From: Cyanomargarita calcarea GSE-NOS-MK-12-04C
GTDB taxonomy: Bacteria; Cyanobacteriota; Cyanobacteriia; Cyanobacteriales; Nostocaceae
DNA: 64,000 nt
Reading direction: 5' to 3'
NCBI GenBank assembly: GCA_019359595.1
Contig: JAHHGZ010000031.1
Span: 1-64,000 of the forward strand
Below are positions 9,403-18,430 of this stretch, piece after piece (the first letter of the stretch is position 1; each line of letters starts with the position of its first letter). Both the position numbers and the translations under genes were made by a program. The notes beneath the pieces were generated by a model that was not told the DNA's origin, made no database searches, and worked only from the letters and a program-made list of their open reading frames with translations.

Positions 9403-9505
9403 TTAACCGCGAAGGCGCGAAGTACGCTAAGGAATAAGAGTTGAAGAGAGTTTTTGCGTAAGTTCTATATTTCTTACTTCGCGTCCTTCGCGTCTTCGCG
9501 GTTAA
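9403..9505. repeat. Long inverted repeat between the MoxR and vWA genes
   Basis: The ends TTAACCGCGAAG (9403-9414) and CTTCGCGGTTAA (9494-9505) are perfect inverted copies. Pairing continues imperfectly inwards (gcgcgaagtacgc against gcgtccttcgcg). This type of palindrome is dispersed in Nostoc-type genomes. Here it splits the conflict operon between the MoxR and vWA genes and could act as an mRNA hairpin. Confidence 0.7.
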
Positions 9506-9551
9506 TTATATAAATATTCTTTACACAGAAAAAGAGGCCCAACAAATTCAA

Positions 9552-10691
9552 ATGAACCTTAACCAACTCCCACTACTCGATATCTTCGACAGCCTGCGTC
9601 AACGTCATGGTTTACCATTAGGAATTGACGAATATCTGGTAGTATTGCATAGCCTGCAAGCAGGATTTGGGATAGAAAACACTCAAGAATTAGAACAGTT
9701 ATGCTGCCTGGTATGGGCAAAATCGGAAGAAGAAAATCGTCTAATTGAACGGTTGTTTCAGCAAATGTGGAAGCGTTCTGAAGTTAAGGAAGAAAACGAA
9801 AACAGCCCAGAGGCAAACTCGACTTTATCCATCCCAGAAAATCTTCAGATTACCTCCACAGAAACTCCAATCCCTGAAGCCGGTGCCAGTAATCAATCAT
9901 TACCCAATCTAGAGAAAAATCCCACTCTCAGCCCAGAACCAGTGCAAACAGTCCAAGCAGTGCTACAACGACGTGTAGAAACTAGGTATGAAACCCCTCT
10001 ACAACGCCAGCGCTACAGCCTGTTGACTGAGTATTTCCCGGTTACCAAGCGGGAAATGAAGCAAATTTGGCGTTATTTGCGCCGTCCGGTGCGTCAAGGT
10101 GTACCGATAGAATTGGATATTGAAGCGACGGTGGAAAAAATGGGACATGAGGCGATTTTACTTGAACCCGTATTGATGCCGCCACGGATCAATCAAACAG
10201 ATTTAGTGCTAATTATTGACCAAGAAGGCTCAATGGTTCCCTTTCACGAGTTGTCACGGCAGTTGGTGGAAACAGCAGAACGAGGTGGCAGGCTGAAGCA
10301 AACCAATGTATATTATTTTCACGATTATGCTGATGAGTATCTATATCGTCAGCCGACTTGGGTAGAGGCACAACCTTTAACTGAGGTGTTGGAGGAAATT
10401 GGCAAAAAAGCGGCAGTACTGATTGTCAGTGATGGGGGTGCAGCAAGAGGAAATTTTGATGCCGAACGAATTTACTTTACCCGAAAATGGATTGAGCAGT
10501 TGCAGCAGTCAGTAACTTATTGCGCTTGGTTAAATCCGATGCCTAGTGAAAGCTGGAAAAATACTACGGCTGGGGAAATTGCCGGGATGTTGCCGATGTT
10601 TGAGATGAATCGTCAGGGAATGAATGCAGCTATTACTGTGTTGCGCGGTCGTTATGTAGCGTGGGAGACAATGTATTCATGGCTAGTTTAA
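9552..10691 (+). CDS. vWA-domain protein of the MoxR conflict system
   Basis: This 379-residue protein has a helical N-terminus (1-75), a low-complexity linker (about 76-135), and a von Willebrand A domain from about 215. The MIDAS motif reads D223-Q-E225-G-S227 instead of DxSxS, so one metal-binding Ser is replaced by Glu. A later VSDGGAARG segment supplies the second conserved Asp. vWA proteins of this kind partner MoxR ATPases and the third, VMAP- or iSTAND-type, component in bacterial conflict systems. The 3' end overlaps the next gene by 13 bp, indicating coupling. Confidence 0.8.
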   Translation: MNLNQLPLLDIFDSLRQRHGLPLGIDEYLVVLHSLQAGFGIENTQELEQLCCLVWAKSEEENRLIERLFQQMWKRSEVKEENENSPEANSTLSIPENLQITSTETPIPEAGASNQSLPNLEKNPTLSPEPVQTVQAVLQRRVETRYETPLQRQRYSLLTEYFPVTKREMKQIWRYLRRPVRQGVPIELDIEATVEKMGHEAILLEPVLMPPRINQTDLVLIIDQEGSMVPFHELSRQLVETAERGGRLKQTNVYYFHDYADEYLYRQPTWVEAQPLTEVLEEIGKKAAVLIVSDGGAARGNFDAERIYFTRKWIEQLQQSVTYCAWLNPMPSESWKNTTAGEIAGMLPMFEMNRQGMNAAITVLRGRYVAWETMYSWLV

Positions 10692-12751
10692 CTGCTACGA
10701 TTAACCAAAATCGCGCCATGCGAATTGCAGAGCAACGCATTGCCGGATTTACCAAGGAATTTGGGAACACACACCTCAAATTAGCTCGTCACGCTGCATT
10801 TCCCTTGATTCTTACCCCAGATTTACTCTATCAGATTTGGGCAAATTTTGTTCCCGAAGCCCCCTGGACAGCAGTTGCTCGATTGTTGCTGTCGCGGTTG
10901 TGTCGCGAAGTGGGGTTTGAAATGTATGAGATGGATTTATGCGATCGCAATTTGTTGTTGCGGGAACTGAAGCAGGAATTTGGACAAGGAAAATTTAATG
11001 ACCTAAGTGATTTCCTTCTAGATTATGTAGCGCAGCGCCTCGGTGGAGACGATACATATAGTCAGGATTTGCGAGAAGCCCAAGAATGGACGGCACTCGC
11101 TTATACAAAGCCTGGTGAGGCTGCTTTTGAGTTAGCACAAGCGTTGAATGCTGGGGTAACACAGGAAGATATGGGTGAGATGCTTCGGCTGACCTCATTG
11201 GTGGAAACCCTTGCAGAACCACTAAGAGAAGCGGGGTTTGAGCCGTTAATGGTTTATAGTCGCGGAATGGAAAGCTTTGCTCGTGGTGATTTAAAAGGGG
11301 CTGCGGCTCAACTTGGTGAAGTAGAGAGAAGGGGAAACCAGATACAAGTTGCGGACTTCAGCTTGGTGATTCCGCAACAGATATTTGTCGAATCTGATTC
11401 TTCTCGACTAAATATTCCCAAATTAGATTTAGAGAAATTTTATAACGCTTGCAATCCAAGCAGACCTCTATTCACTGGGGATACTACAAACCGTCAGTAC
11501 TATATCGATTTTAACCCAGTACGGGGTGGCAAAATTATTGAACAGTTGCAACGCACTATCACCCGGTTATCACCCGATGAACCAACCTGTCAGCTATTTA
11601 CAGGACAAATTGGCTGTGGAAAATCTACAGAACTGTGGCGGTTAAAATTTGAGTTAGAGCAACAAAATTTTCATGTTGTTTATTTGGAGTCCTCCCGTGT
11701 CTTGGACATGGCGGACGTGGATGTGAGTGATATTCTACTCGCTCTAGCCTATCAGGTGAGCGAAAGTCTGGAAGCGATAGAAATCAGGCTTAAATCCAGC
11801 AGTTTTGTCAACCTGTATAGAGAGATTGTGGATTTTCTAGAAACACCGATCTCCCTGGAAGCTCAAGCAAATCTGTCTATTGGTATTGCCAAAATTATCA
11901 CTAAGACCAAAGAAAGTCCACGTTTGCGGCGTCGATTAAGAGACTACCTACAACCACGTATTGAGAAAATTTTGCAGTTAATTAATAAAGAACTGCTTGA
12001 GCCTGCTAACTTGAAATTAAAAGCTTTAGGTAAAAAGGGGCTTGTAGTAATTGTTGATAACTTGGATCGGGTAGGGATTAGACCTTTATCATCAGGGCGA
12101 ACGCAACCAAAGCATATATTCATCGACCAGGGCGATCGCTTACGCAACCTGAATTGTCATATTATTTATACTATTCCCTTGTCTCTAACTTTCTCTGCCG
12201 CCGATAGGGCTGAATTACAGCAGCGTTTGGGAAACGGGGTTGCTCCTAAATTAATCCCGATGATACCGATACGCCTACGTAGTGGTGAGATTAATTTTGA
12301 GGCTTTAAATTTGATGCGGCAAATGATATTAGTTAGAGCCTTCCCAGAAATCGAACCTCAACAACGGTTAGATGGAAGTATAATTACGCAGATATTTGAT
12401 AGTTTAGAAACTTTAGATAGGCTGTGCCTTGTAAGTGGTGGTCATGTACGGAATTTACTAGGAATGCTGTTTGATTGTCTCAGAGAACAAGACCCACCCT
12501 TCTCTTTGGAATGTTTAGAAACTGTGATTCGCCAACAACGTGATTTTCGCGTTAAAGCAATTGACGATCAGGAGTGGGAATTAATTTTTCAAGTGTTGGA
12601 AGAGCAAACCGTTAGAGATGAAATAGAATATCAAACTCTAGTGCAAAGTATGTTTGTATTTGAATACTCTGACTTATTGGGAACTTGGTTTGATGTCAAC
12701 CCAGTTTTAGCAGAAACGCGAAAATTTCAATCCCGCTTTCCCCGTGGATAA
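10679..12751 (+). CDS. STAND/AAA-type ATPase closing the conflict operon
   Basis: Starting at ATG 10679 (MASLTATINQ) it is 690 residues. A GTG at 10661 would add six residues. Residues 1-235 form a helical domain (LARHAAFPLILTPDLLYQIW...) typical of proteins following vWA genes in these loci. The NTPase has Walker A GQIGCGKS (about 309-316) and Walker B VVIVDNLDR (about 460). The C-terminal part contains a winged-helix-like segment, with LVSGGHVRNLL near its start. It is the probable active switch NTPase of the system. No nuclease or membrane effector is visible in it. Confidence 0.75.
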   Translation: MASLTATINQNRAMRIAEQRIAGFTKEFGNTHLKLARHAAFPLILTPDLLYQIWANFVPEAPWTAVARLLLSRLCREVGFEMYEMDLCDRNLLLRELKQEFGQGKFNDLSDFLLDYVAQRLGGDDTYSQDLREAQEWTALAYTKPGEAAFELAQALNAGVTQEDMGEMLRLTSLVETLAEPLREAGFEPLMVYSRGMESFARGDLKGAAAQLGEVERRGNQIQVADFSLVIPQQIFVESDSSRLNIPKLDLEKFYNACNPSRPLFTGDTTNRQYYIDFNPVRGGKIIEQLQRTITRLSPDEPTCQLFTGQIGCGKSTELWRLKFELEQQNFHVVYLESSRVLDMADVDVSDILLALAYQVSESLEAIEIRLKSSSFVNLYREIVDFLETPISLEAQANLSIGIAKIITKTKESPRLRRRLRDYLQPRIEKILQLINKELLEPANLKLKALGKKGLVVIVDNLDRVGIRPLSSGRTQPKHIFIDQGDRLRNLNCHIIYTIPLSLTFSAADRAELQQRLGNGVAPKLIPMIPIRLRSGEINFEALNLMRQMILVRAFPEIEPQQRLDGSIITQIFDSLETLDRLCLVSGGHVRNLLGMLFDCLREQDPPFSLECLETVIRQQRDFRVKAIDDQEWELIFQVLEEQTVRDEIEYQTLVQSMFVFEYSDLLGTWFDVNPVLAETRKFQSRFPRG

Positions 12752-12785
12752 TGTCAAGAAGCCCAAAATCCAGCCCTAAAGATTA

Positions 12786-12803
12786 AACCCATCAAAATGG
12801 GTT
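12786..12803. terminator. Weak hairpin after the conflict operon
   Basis: AACCCAT and ATGGGTT pair perfectly around a CAAA loop. No T-run follows on the plus strand, so termination activity is uncertain. Confidence 0.3.
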
Positions 12804-12924
12804 AAAAAGGTTACTTAGTAAACTAAAAGCTTACGCAGAAGAACAAGCAGGGTAAGCGGCAGTCGATACAATGGGATTGGATCAACGGGAGGAAGTTATG
12901 GAAATCGTCACCAGGTGAATAAAA

Positions 12925-13206
12925 CTAATTCCAATCCTGTTCTTCCTTTTTACCCTTACTTTTATAAATTCCTCCCAGATTGTGAATAGCCCGAGTTTTT
13001 TCCAAAAGTTCCGCTTCCGTTAAACCCCAAGCAATCAAAACCTTCTCCAAGTCTTGTTGAATGTCTCTAGCACCCGGAAACCCTTGATAGCGGATTCGCA
13101 GTCGAGCTAATTCTGCTAGATTAAGGTCAGTAGGCTCGCCGTTGAGTAAATTGTTAACGAGCGGGCGATCGCGATTGTAGAGTGGATGCTGTTGGTCTTT
13201 ACTCAT
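12925..13206 (-). CDS. DUF3288 family protein
   Basis: This 93-residue protein (MSKDQQHPLYNRDRPLVNNLL...) matches the conserved cyanobacterial DUF3288 family: short, soluble, with the motif LRIRYQGFPGARDIQ. Its function is unknown. It is convergent with the conflict operon and divergent from clpC. Confidence 0.85.
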   Translation of the reverse strand: MSKDQQHPLYNRDRPLVNNLLNGEPTDLNLAELARLRIRYQGFPGARDIQQDLEKVLIAWGLTEAELLEKTRAIHNLGGIYKSKGKKEEQDWN

Positions 13207-13486
13207 TTGTTAGTGGTTAGTTGTAAAGGAGCAAGGGAAAAAGGTCAGGGTTCAGGGGTTTAGGTAGAAGAACTAATATATCTTTCCTTTCACCTTGAAG
13301 ATTTTCGCCCAGTTTGCCATCCGCGTTTCTTGCGTAGGTGGCAACCACACCTTAACTCATACGGCTCTCCCTACTGCCACTAGCCCTTAAATAAAGATAC
13401 ATTGTCCTTAAGAAAAGTAGATAAAACTAAAGGAAAGGGTGAATTTATTTCATCCCAACCGTGCAGCAAGGGAGCAAAACCCGATT

Positions 13487-15937
13487 ATGTTTGAACACTT
13501 CACTTCCGAAGCTATTAAGGTAATTATGCTGGCCCAGGAGGAGGCTCGTCGCCTGGGACACAACTTTGTTGGAACAGAGCAAATTCTCTTAGGCTTACTG
13601 GGAGAAGGAACCGGGGTTGCTGCCAAAGTGTTGAGCGATTTGGGCGTAACTCTCAAAGATGCTCGTCGCGAAGTTGAAAGAATTATTGGTCGGGGTTCTG
13701 GCTATTTACCACCAGAAATTCCTTTTACCCCTAAGGTAAAGAGCTTGTTCGAGCAATCATTCAAAGAAGCTCGCAGCTTTGGACACAATTACATTAGCAC
13801 TGAACACTTACTCTTAGGATTAACTGAAGCTGGTGAGGGTGTTGCCGCCAAAGTACTACAAAATTTGGGCGTTGACCTCAGCCAAATCCGTACAGCCGTA
13901 ATTCGCCGTCTGGGTGAAGTTGCATCTGTAGGGACTGCTGCTGGTGGCTCCAGAAACCAGCGCACCCAAACGCTCACTATCGAAGAGTTTGGCAGAAATC
14001 TTACTAAATTAGCTGCAGAAGGCAAAATTGACCCCGTTGTTGGTCGCGAGAAGGAAATTGAGCGGACTGTACAAATTCTTGGTCGCCGCACTAAGAATAA
14101 CCCAGTTTTGATTGGCGAACCAGGTGTTGGTAAAACCGCGATCGCTGAAGGTCTAGCTCAACGGATTATCAACCAAGATGTACCAGAAACTCTGCTGGAT
14201 AAGCAAGTTATCAGCTTAGATATGGGTTCGCTAGTCGCTGGAACTCGCTTCCGGGGAGATTTTGAGGAACGCCTCAAGAAAGTCATGCAAGAAATTCGCG
14301 ATGCTGGCAATATCATCCTTGTGATAGATGAAATCCATACCTTAGTCGGTGCCGGTGGCACAGAAGGTGGTATGGATGCCGCCAATATCCTCAAGCCAGC
14401 ATTGGCACGGGGCGAACTCCAGTGTTTGGGGGCGACAACTCTGAATGAGTACCGCCAGCACATCGAACGCGATGCAGCACTAGAGCGTCGTTTCCAACCG
14501 ATTTTGGTGGGTGAACCTTCTGTACCGGAAGCGATTCAGATTCTCCAAGGATTGCGCTCGGTTTACGAGCAGCACCATCGAGTCACAATTTCTGATGAAG
14601 CACTGGTTGCTGCGGCTGAATTGTCCGATCGATATATTAGTGATCGCTTTTTACCAGACAAAGCCATTGACTTGATTGACGAAGCTGGTTCTCGCGTGCG
14701 TCTGCGGATTTCCCAAGGTTCCGCGAATCGTGACATTAAGCGCGAACTTATCGCCGTCAGCAGAGCCAAAAACGAAGCAGTCAGAGTTCAAGATTTTGAC
14801 AAAGCTGGTAGTTTGCGCGACCAAGAACTAGAACTGGAAGCGAAATTGCAAGCAGATGTAGAAGATGGTACACCTGTCAACATTCCCATTGTTGGCGAGG
14901 AAGATATCGCCCAAATCGTTGCTTCTTGGACTGGCGTGCCAGTGAACAAGCTGACCGAATCAGAGTCAGAAATGCTCATGCACCTAGAAGACACCTTACA
15001 TCAACGTCTTATCGGTCAAGAGCAAGCAGTGGTCGCTGTCTCTCGTGCCATCCGTCGCGCTCGTGTTGGGTTGAAGAATCCTAACCGACCAATTGCTAGT
15101 TTTATTTTCTCTGGACCTACTGGTGTCGGGAAAACAGAGTTGGCTAAGTCCTTGGCTGCTTACTTCTTTGGTTCCGAAGAATCGATGATTCGTTTGGATA
15201 TGTCCGAGTACATGGAACGGCACACCGTTTCTAAGTTAATTGGTTCGCCCCCTGGTTACGTAGGATTCGACGAAGGCGGACAACTAACCGAAGCCGTGCG
15301 TCGCAAACCATATACAGTGCTGCTATTCGACGAAATCGAAAAAGCACACCCTGATGTATTCAATATGCTGTTGCAAATGTTGGATGACGGACATCTGACT
15401 GACGCTAAAGGTCGGAAAGTGGACTTCAAGAACACCCTAATCATCTTGACTTCCAACATCGGTTCTAAGGTAATTGAGAAAGGTGGTGGTGGTTTGGGCT
15501 TCCAGTTGGACAATCAAGCCGAAGCTAGCTACAACCGCATCAAAACCCTGGTGAACGAAGAATTAAAGAACTTCTTCCGTCCAGAGTTCCTCAACCGCCT
15601 TGATGATATTATCGTCTTCACCCAACTGAGCAAAGTTGAAGTCAAGCAAATTGCTGAAATCATGCTCAAGGATGTCGGTAGCCGCCTAACTGAGAAGGGA
15701 ATCGTCCTAGAAGTTACCGAACGCTTTAAAGAGCTTGTAGTTGAACGAGGTTACGACCCTAGCTACGGTGCTAGACCCCTGCGTCGTGCAATTACTAGCC
15801 TGTTAGAAGATTCTCTAGCAGAAGCGATGCTCTCGGGTCAGATTGGAGAAGGCGACACCGCAATCATTGATGTTGATGATGACGGTAAGGTGATTGTACG
15901 TCAGTCGGAAGAACGTGAGTTGTTACCCGTTGGTTAG
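13487..15937 (+). CDS. clpC: ClpC, Hsp100 unfoldase subunit of Clp protease
   Basis: Starting at ATG 13487 ([15 protein letters not shown]), the standard ClpC start, it is 816 residues. An in-frame ATT/TTG extension to 13439 is not supported. In order it has a double Clp-N repeat (1-145), AAA-1 with Walker [10 protein letters not shown] (about 205), a UVR-like middle segment, AAA-2 with GPTGVGKTE, and a C-terminal D2 small domain. It feeds unfolded substrates to ClpP in the cytoplasm and at the plastid-like envelope. It is a core gene; its codon use is more GC-rich than the island genes on both sides. Confidence 0.97.
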   Translation: MFEHFTSEAIKVIMLAQEEARRLGHNFVGTEQILLGLLGEGTGVAAKVLSDLGVTLKDARREVERIIGRGSGYLPPEIPFTPKVKSLFEQSFKEARSFGHNYISTEHLLLGLTEAGEGVAAKVLQNLGVDLSQIRTAVIRRLGEVASVGTAAGGSRNQRTQTLTIEEFGRNLTKLAAEGKIDPVVGREKEIERTVQILGRRTKNNPVLIGEPGVGKTAIAEGLAQRIINQDVPETLLDKQVISLDMGSLVAGTRFRGDFEERLKKVMQEIRDAGNIILVIDEIHTLVGAGGTEGGMDAANILKPALARGELQCLGATTLNEYRQHIERDAALERRFQPILVGEPSVPEAIQILQGLRSVYEQHHRVTISDEALVAAAELSDRYISDRFLPDKAIDLIDEAGSRVRLRISQGSANRDIKRELIAVSRAKNEAVRVQDFDKAGSLRDQELELEAKLQADVEDGTPVNIPIVGEEDIAQIVASWTGVPVNKLTESESEMLMHLEDTLHQRLIGQEQAVVAVSRAIRRARVGLKNPNRPIASFIFSGPTGVGKTELAKSLAAYFFGSEESMIRLDMSEYMERHTVSKLIGSPPGYVGFDEGGQLTEAVRRKPYTVLLFDEIEKAHPDVFNMLLQMLDDGHLTDAKGRKVDFKNTLIILTSNIGSKVIEKGGGGLGFQLDNQAEASYNRIKTLVNEELKNFFRPEFLNRLDDIIVFTQLSKVEVKQIAEIMLKDVGSRLTEKGIVLEVTERFKELVVERGYDPSYGARPLRRAITSLLEDSLAEAMLSGQIGEGDTAIIDVDDDGKVIVRQSEERELLPVG

Positions 15938-15962
15938 TATTTGTACTTAGTAATTAAGGATT

Positions 15963-15992
15963 TCCCCTGGTATTGTTACTGGGGGATTTTTT
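15963..15992 (+). terminator. Rho-independent terminator of clpC
   Basis: TCCCCTGGTA (15963-15972) pairs over all ten positions, with two G-U pairs, to TACTGGGGGA (15977-15986) around a TTGT loop. TTTTTT follows immediately. It lies 25 bp after the clpC stop. Confidence 0.85.
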
Positions 15993-16051
15993 ATGTTGGG
16001 GCTAGATCGATCAGATCCGCGACAACTTACACTAATATGTATTTTGTACAA

Positions 16052-16123
16052 ATGAAGGTGATTAATCTCAGTGCAATTGATTTAAAATCTTTACCTTGGC
16101 TACCACTGGATGAGGGTGAATGA
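16052..16123 (+). pseudogene. N-terminal remnant of a GIY-YIG-type gene
   Basis: ATG 16052 encodes MKVINLSAIDLKSLPWLPLDEGE and then stops. The SLPxLPLxE opening is characteristic of small cyanobacterial GIY-YIG nuclease proteins, whose catalytic part would follow directly. Here the frame ends and the DUF6888-like gene begins one base later. The remnant call is inferred from about 15 residues. Confidence 0.35.
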
Positions 16124-16327
16124 GTGTTTAATCCAAGTGGCAATCATCACTACACAAACGAACAAGCCAAGATTTGCGTAGGGCTAGCGCAAAATATTAC
16201 TTGCTTGTATCAGTTACCAATACACTTAATTAGGTTGGATGAACGTACAAACAATATTTTTATTCTTGCTGGTGAGAATTTAGGAATAAGCGTATTTAAA
16301 GATGGGAATTGGAGGTTTGAACAATGA
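16124..16327 (+). CDS. DUF6888-like small protein
   Basis: GTG 16124 directly follows the previous stop codon. The 67-residue product has the cyanobacterial DUF6888 pattern: QAKICVGLAQNITCLYQLPIHLIRLDERTNNIFILAGENL and a final W-R-F-E. The function is unknown. Its stop overlaps the start of the next gene (ATGA-type, 4 bp), so the pair is translationally coupled and is probably a two-gene unit of toxin-antitoxin type. Confidence 0.65.
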   Translation: MFNPSGNHHYTNEQAKICVGLAQNITCLYQLPIHLIRLDERTNNIFILAGENLGISVFKDGNWRFEQ

Positions 16328-16512
16328 GTGATTTTCAGCACATGACCATTGAACAACTAAAAGCGTATTTAAAGCACAATCAGAGGGACACTGAAGCATT
16401 TTATGTATTAATGGATAAGCTAAACGCCAAGCCGAATCAGAAAATATACAGTGCTAATCAAATTGAGAAGCTAGGGGAATTAATAAGCAGTCATGACAGT
16501 AAATCTTCTTAA
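16324..16512 (+). CDS. DUF6887-like small protein
   Basis: This 62-residue helical protein (MSDFQHMTIEQLKAYLKHNQRDTEAFYVLMDKL) matches the DUF6887 pattern. It overlaps the DUF6888-like gene by 4 bp. DUF6887 and DUF6888 genes typically occur side by side in cyanobacteria, with no known function. Confidence 0.65.
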   Translation: MSDFQHMTIEQLKAYLKHNQRDTEAFYVLMDKLNAKPNQKIYSANQIEKLGELISSHDSKSS

Positions 16513-16679
16513 CCAAAAGTTAAATTTGGATGTGCAATGTATGCAGGCAATCTTCGGCATTGCGTAATGAAGGAACTGAGTCATGAGCGAGAGCGATTAT
16601 TTAAAATGCCCTACAGAAAACAAAGTGATAATATTTTTATGAGATTTTAAATTTATTTATTCAGCAGAACAGGGTGTTA

Positions 16680-17735
16680 ATGAAGCAAGAAATAGTTGCT
16701 CTATTTTCAGGTTGTGGAGGTTTAGATTTAGGGTTTCGCAGAGCCGATTTCAATGTTGTATGGGCAAACGAATACGACAAAGAAATTTGGGAGACTTACG
16801 AGAATAATCATATAGATACGATTCTCGACAAGCGAAACATTCGGGATATTTCTTCAAGAGAAATACCAGATTGTATCGGGATTATTGGCGGGCCTCCGTG
16901 TCAGAGTTGGAGTGAAGCTGGTAGTCAGCGAGGAATTAATGATGACCGGGGAAAATTGTTTTTAGAGTATGTGCGAATTCTGAAAGATAAACAACCGTTA
17001 TTTTTCTTAGCAGAAAATGTCTCTGGGATGCTGCATAAAAAGCATCAAGGAGCATTAAATAATATTATTGCTGCATTTGACGAGGCTGGTTATGCTATCT
17101 CATTTAAATTGTTAAATGCGATGCATTATAACGTTCCTCAGGATAGAAAGCGCGTAATTTTTATTGGTTATCGTATTGATTTAAAAAAACGCTTCAATTT
17201 TGCTTTATTGAAGCAATCTTCTCACATTTCTACATTGCGAGAAACAATTTGGGATTTGCGTGAGTCGGCAATTCCTGCAATTGGAACTAACAAGACAAAT
17301 GGTGACTCTTGTCATTTTCCAAATCATGAATATATGATTGGTGGCTTTTCTACTATGTATATGTCACGCAACCGAGTTCGTACTTGGAATGAGCCATCTT
17401 TTACAATTCAGGCTGGGGGTCGTCATGCACCAATACATCCGCAAGCGAATAAAATGATTCATGTGGGAAAAGATGAGTGCATTTTTGACCCAAATTCACC
17501 AGAAATATATAGGAGATTATCAGTTAGAGAGTGTGCCAGAATTCAAACATTTCCTGATGATTTCATTTTTCACTACAATAATTTGGCGGCAGGATATAAA
17601 ATGATTGGGAATGCTGTTCCTGTTAATTTTAGCTTGGCTATAGCACGGGCTATATACAAAGATTTATTCTGTCTTGACCGAGAAATAGTGGAGTATAAGC
17701 AAGAGTCGGGGCAATTGAGTCTAAATCTGTTTTAG
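16680..17735 (+). CDS. DNA cytosine-5 methyltransferase, M.HaeIII-like (GGCC predicted)
   Basis: This is a complete 351-residue C5 methyltransferase. Motif I is FSGCGGLDLGF, IV is GGPPCQSWSE with catalytic Cys, VI is AENV, VIII is QDRKRV, IX is RRLSVRECARIQ and X is GYKMIGNAVPVNF. The short variable region (KTNGDSCHFPNHEYMIGG...MSRNRVRTWNEPSFTIQAGGRHAPIHPQA) closely resembles what I recall of M.HaeIII, predicting GGCC as target. The start could also be GTG 16674. No restriction enzyme gene is adjacent, so it is an orphan methylase or the remains of a restriction-modification pair. Confidence 0.9.
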   Translation: MKQEIVALFSGCGGLDLGFRRADFNVVWANEYDKEIWETYENNHIDTILDKRNIRDISSREIPDCIGIIGGPPCQSWSEAGSQRGINDDRGKLFLEYVRILKDKQPLFFLAENVSGMLHKKHQGALNNIIAAFDEAGYAISFKLLNAMHYNVPQDRKRVIFIGYRIDLKKRFNFALLKQSSHISTLRETIWDLRESAIPAIGTNKTNGDSCHFPNHEYMIGGFSTMYMSRNRVRTWNEPSFTIQAGGRHAPIHPQANKMIHVGKDECIFDPNSPEIYRRLSVRECARIQTFPDDFIFHYNNLAAGYKMIGNAVPVNFSLAIARAIYKDLFCLDREIVEYKQESGQLSLNLF

Positions 17736-17738
17736 TTA

Positions 17739-17849
17739 TTATTTTAGTTTTTCAAGCATTAAGAAATATACGGTTTTCCTCTCATTCTCTGGGAAATCTT
17801 CTCTCCACATTGTTGGCTGTCCAGCTATATCAGGAAATACCACTTTCAT
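17739..17849 (-). other. Possible short gene remnant on the minus strand
   Basis: A 36-codon frame reads MKVVFPDIAGQP...ENERKTVYFLMLEKLK. Its composition looks protein-like, and it is convergent with the methyltransferase gene. It could be the tail of a lost gene, for example a restriction partner, but no family is recognised. Confidence 0.2.
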
Positions 17850-17883
17850 CCAGTCATCTCATTTCTCACTCAAAACAGACTGT

Positions 17884-17905
17884 AACGACAATTTGTCGTT
17901 ATAAT
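17884..17905 (+). promoter_or_regulatory. Operator-like palindrome with -10 box before brnT
   Basis: AACGACAA and TTGTCGTT are perfect inverted copies around a single T, directly followed by TATAAT (about 17900-17905). BrnTA-type toxin-antitoxin operons repress themselves at palindromes over the promoter, so this is a plausible operator. No clear -35 is visible. Confidence 0.5.
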
Positions 17906-17931
17906 TATCTCAGCGTAGCTGCGGCTTAGTG

Positions 17932-18060
17932 ATGGAGTTTGAATGGGACGAAGCAAAGCGTCTTGCCAATCTTTGCAAACACGGGATCGATTTTATCGAT
18001 GTTCCAGGTGTGTTTGATGGAGATACAGTGATGGTGGAGGACGATCGGGTGACACTAGAT
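17932..18060 (+). pseudogene. brnT: Truncated BrnT-family toxin
   Basis: ATG 17932 encodes MEFEWDEAKRLANLCKHGIDFIDVPGVFDGD, the typical BrnT N-terminus. After VEDDRV the family's central and C-terminal part (catalytic residues and the RIISARKA segment) is missing. The frame instead runs on in unrelated residues to 18231. No BrnA antitoxin is present. The loss probably came with the rearrangement that brought in the TnpB element. Confidence 0.75.
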
Positions 18061-18430
18061 AACAGTTTTCTTGTTCAAACCTTACCATTATCTACTAAAG
18101 TTGCCCACAAGCCGCGTAAAAACTGGCTGTGTCAATATACTAATGAATTATTGCGTATATTTTGTCCAAGGTATGGGTACAGGAAAAATGATTGTCAATT
18201 CCCTTATCTGTTTCTCTCTATCAATAATTAATACAAAACTTATCAGTATTCATTTTGGTTGAACCAAATCATACCGCTCGGTGGTTAAAGCCCTCAGTAA
18301 GCAAGCAAACATTTATTTATTATTTTTTGATTGATTAAAAAGTTGATATCTTCAGAAAATATTAGTTGATTTGATGAGTTTTAATTAGGTATAATGTAAG
18401 AAATCGAGAAATTAGAGGAGGTGGTTGTAG
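18061..18430. other. Non-coding stretch around the presumed left end of the TnpB element
   Basis: No gene is supported after the brnT truncation. Near 18170 one frame reads VQGMGTGKM, which resembles a P-loop but sits in a 63-residue frame without other support. The left boundary of the TnpB element must lie in this region, but no end could be fixed. Confidence 0.35.
18366..18395 (+). promoter_or_regulatory. Sigma-70-type promoter of the tnpB frame
   Basis: TTGATT (18366-18371) and TATAAT (18390-18395) are separated by 18 bp and lie 36 bp before the TTG start. An AGAGGAGGTGG ribosome site is at about 18413-18423. Confidence 0.55.

Noticed and set aside
15941-16051. Upstream part of a 60-codon frame after clpC
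   Set aside because: It covers the terminator; only the last 23 codons look like protein.
18071-18262. P-loop-like VQGMGTGKM
   Set aside because: It sits in a 63-codon frame without other NTPase motifs and overlaps the brnT run-on frame.
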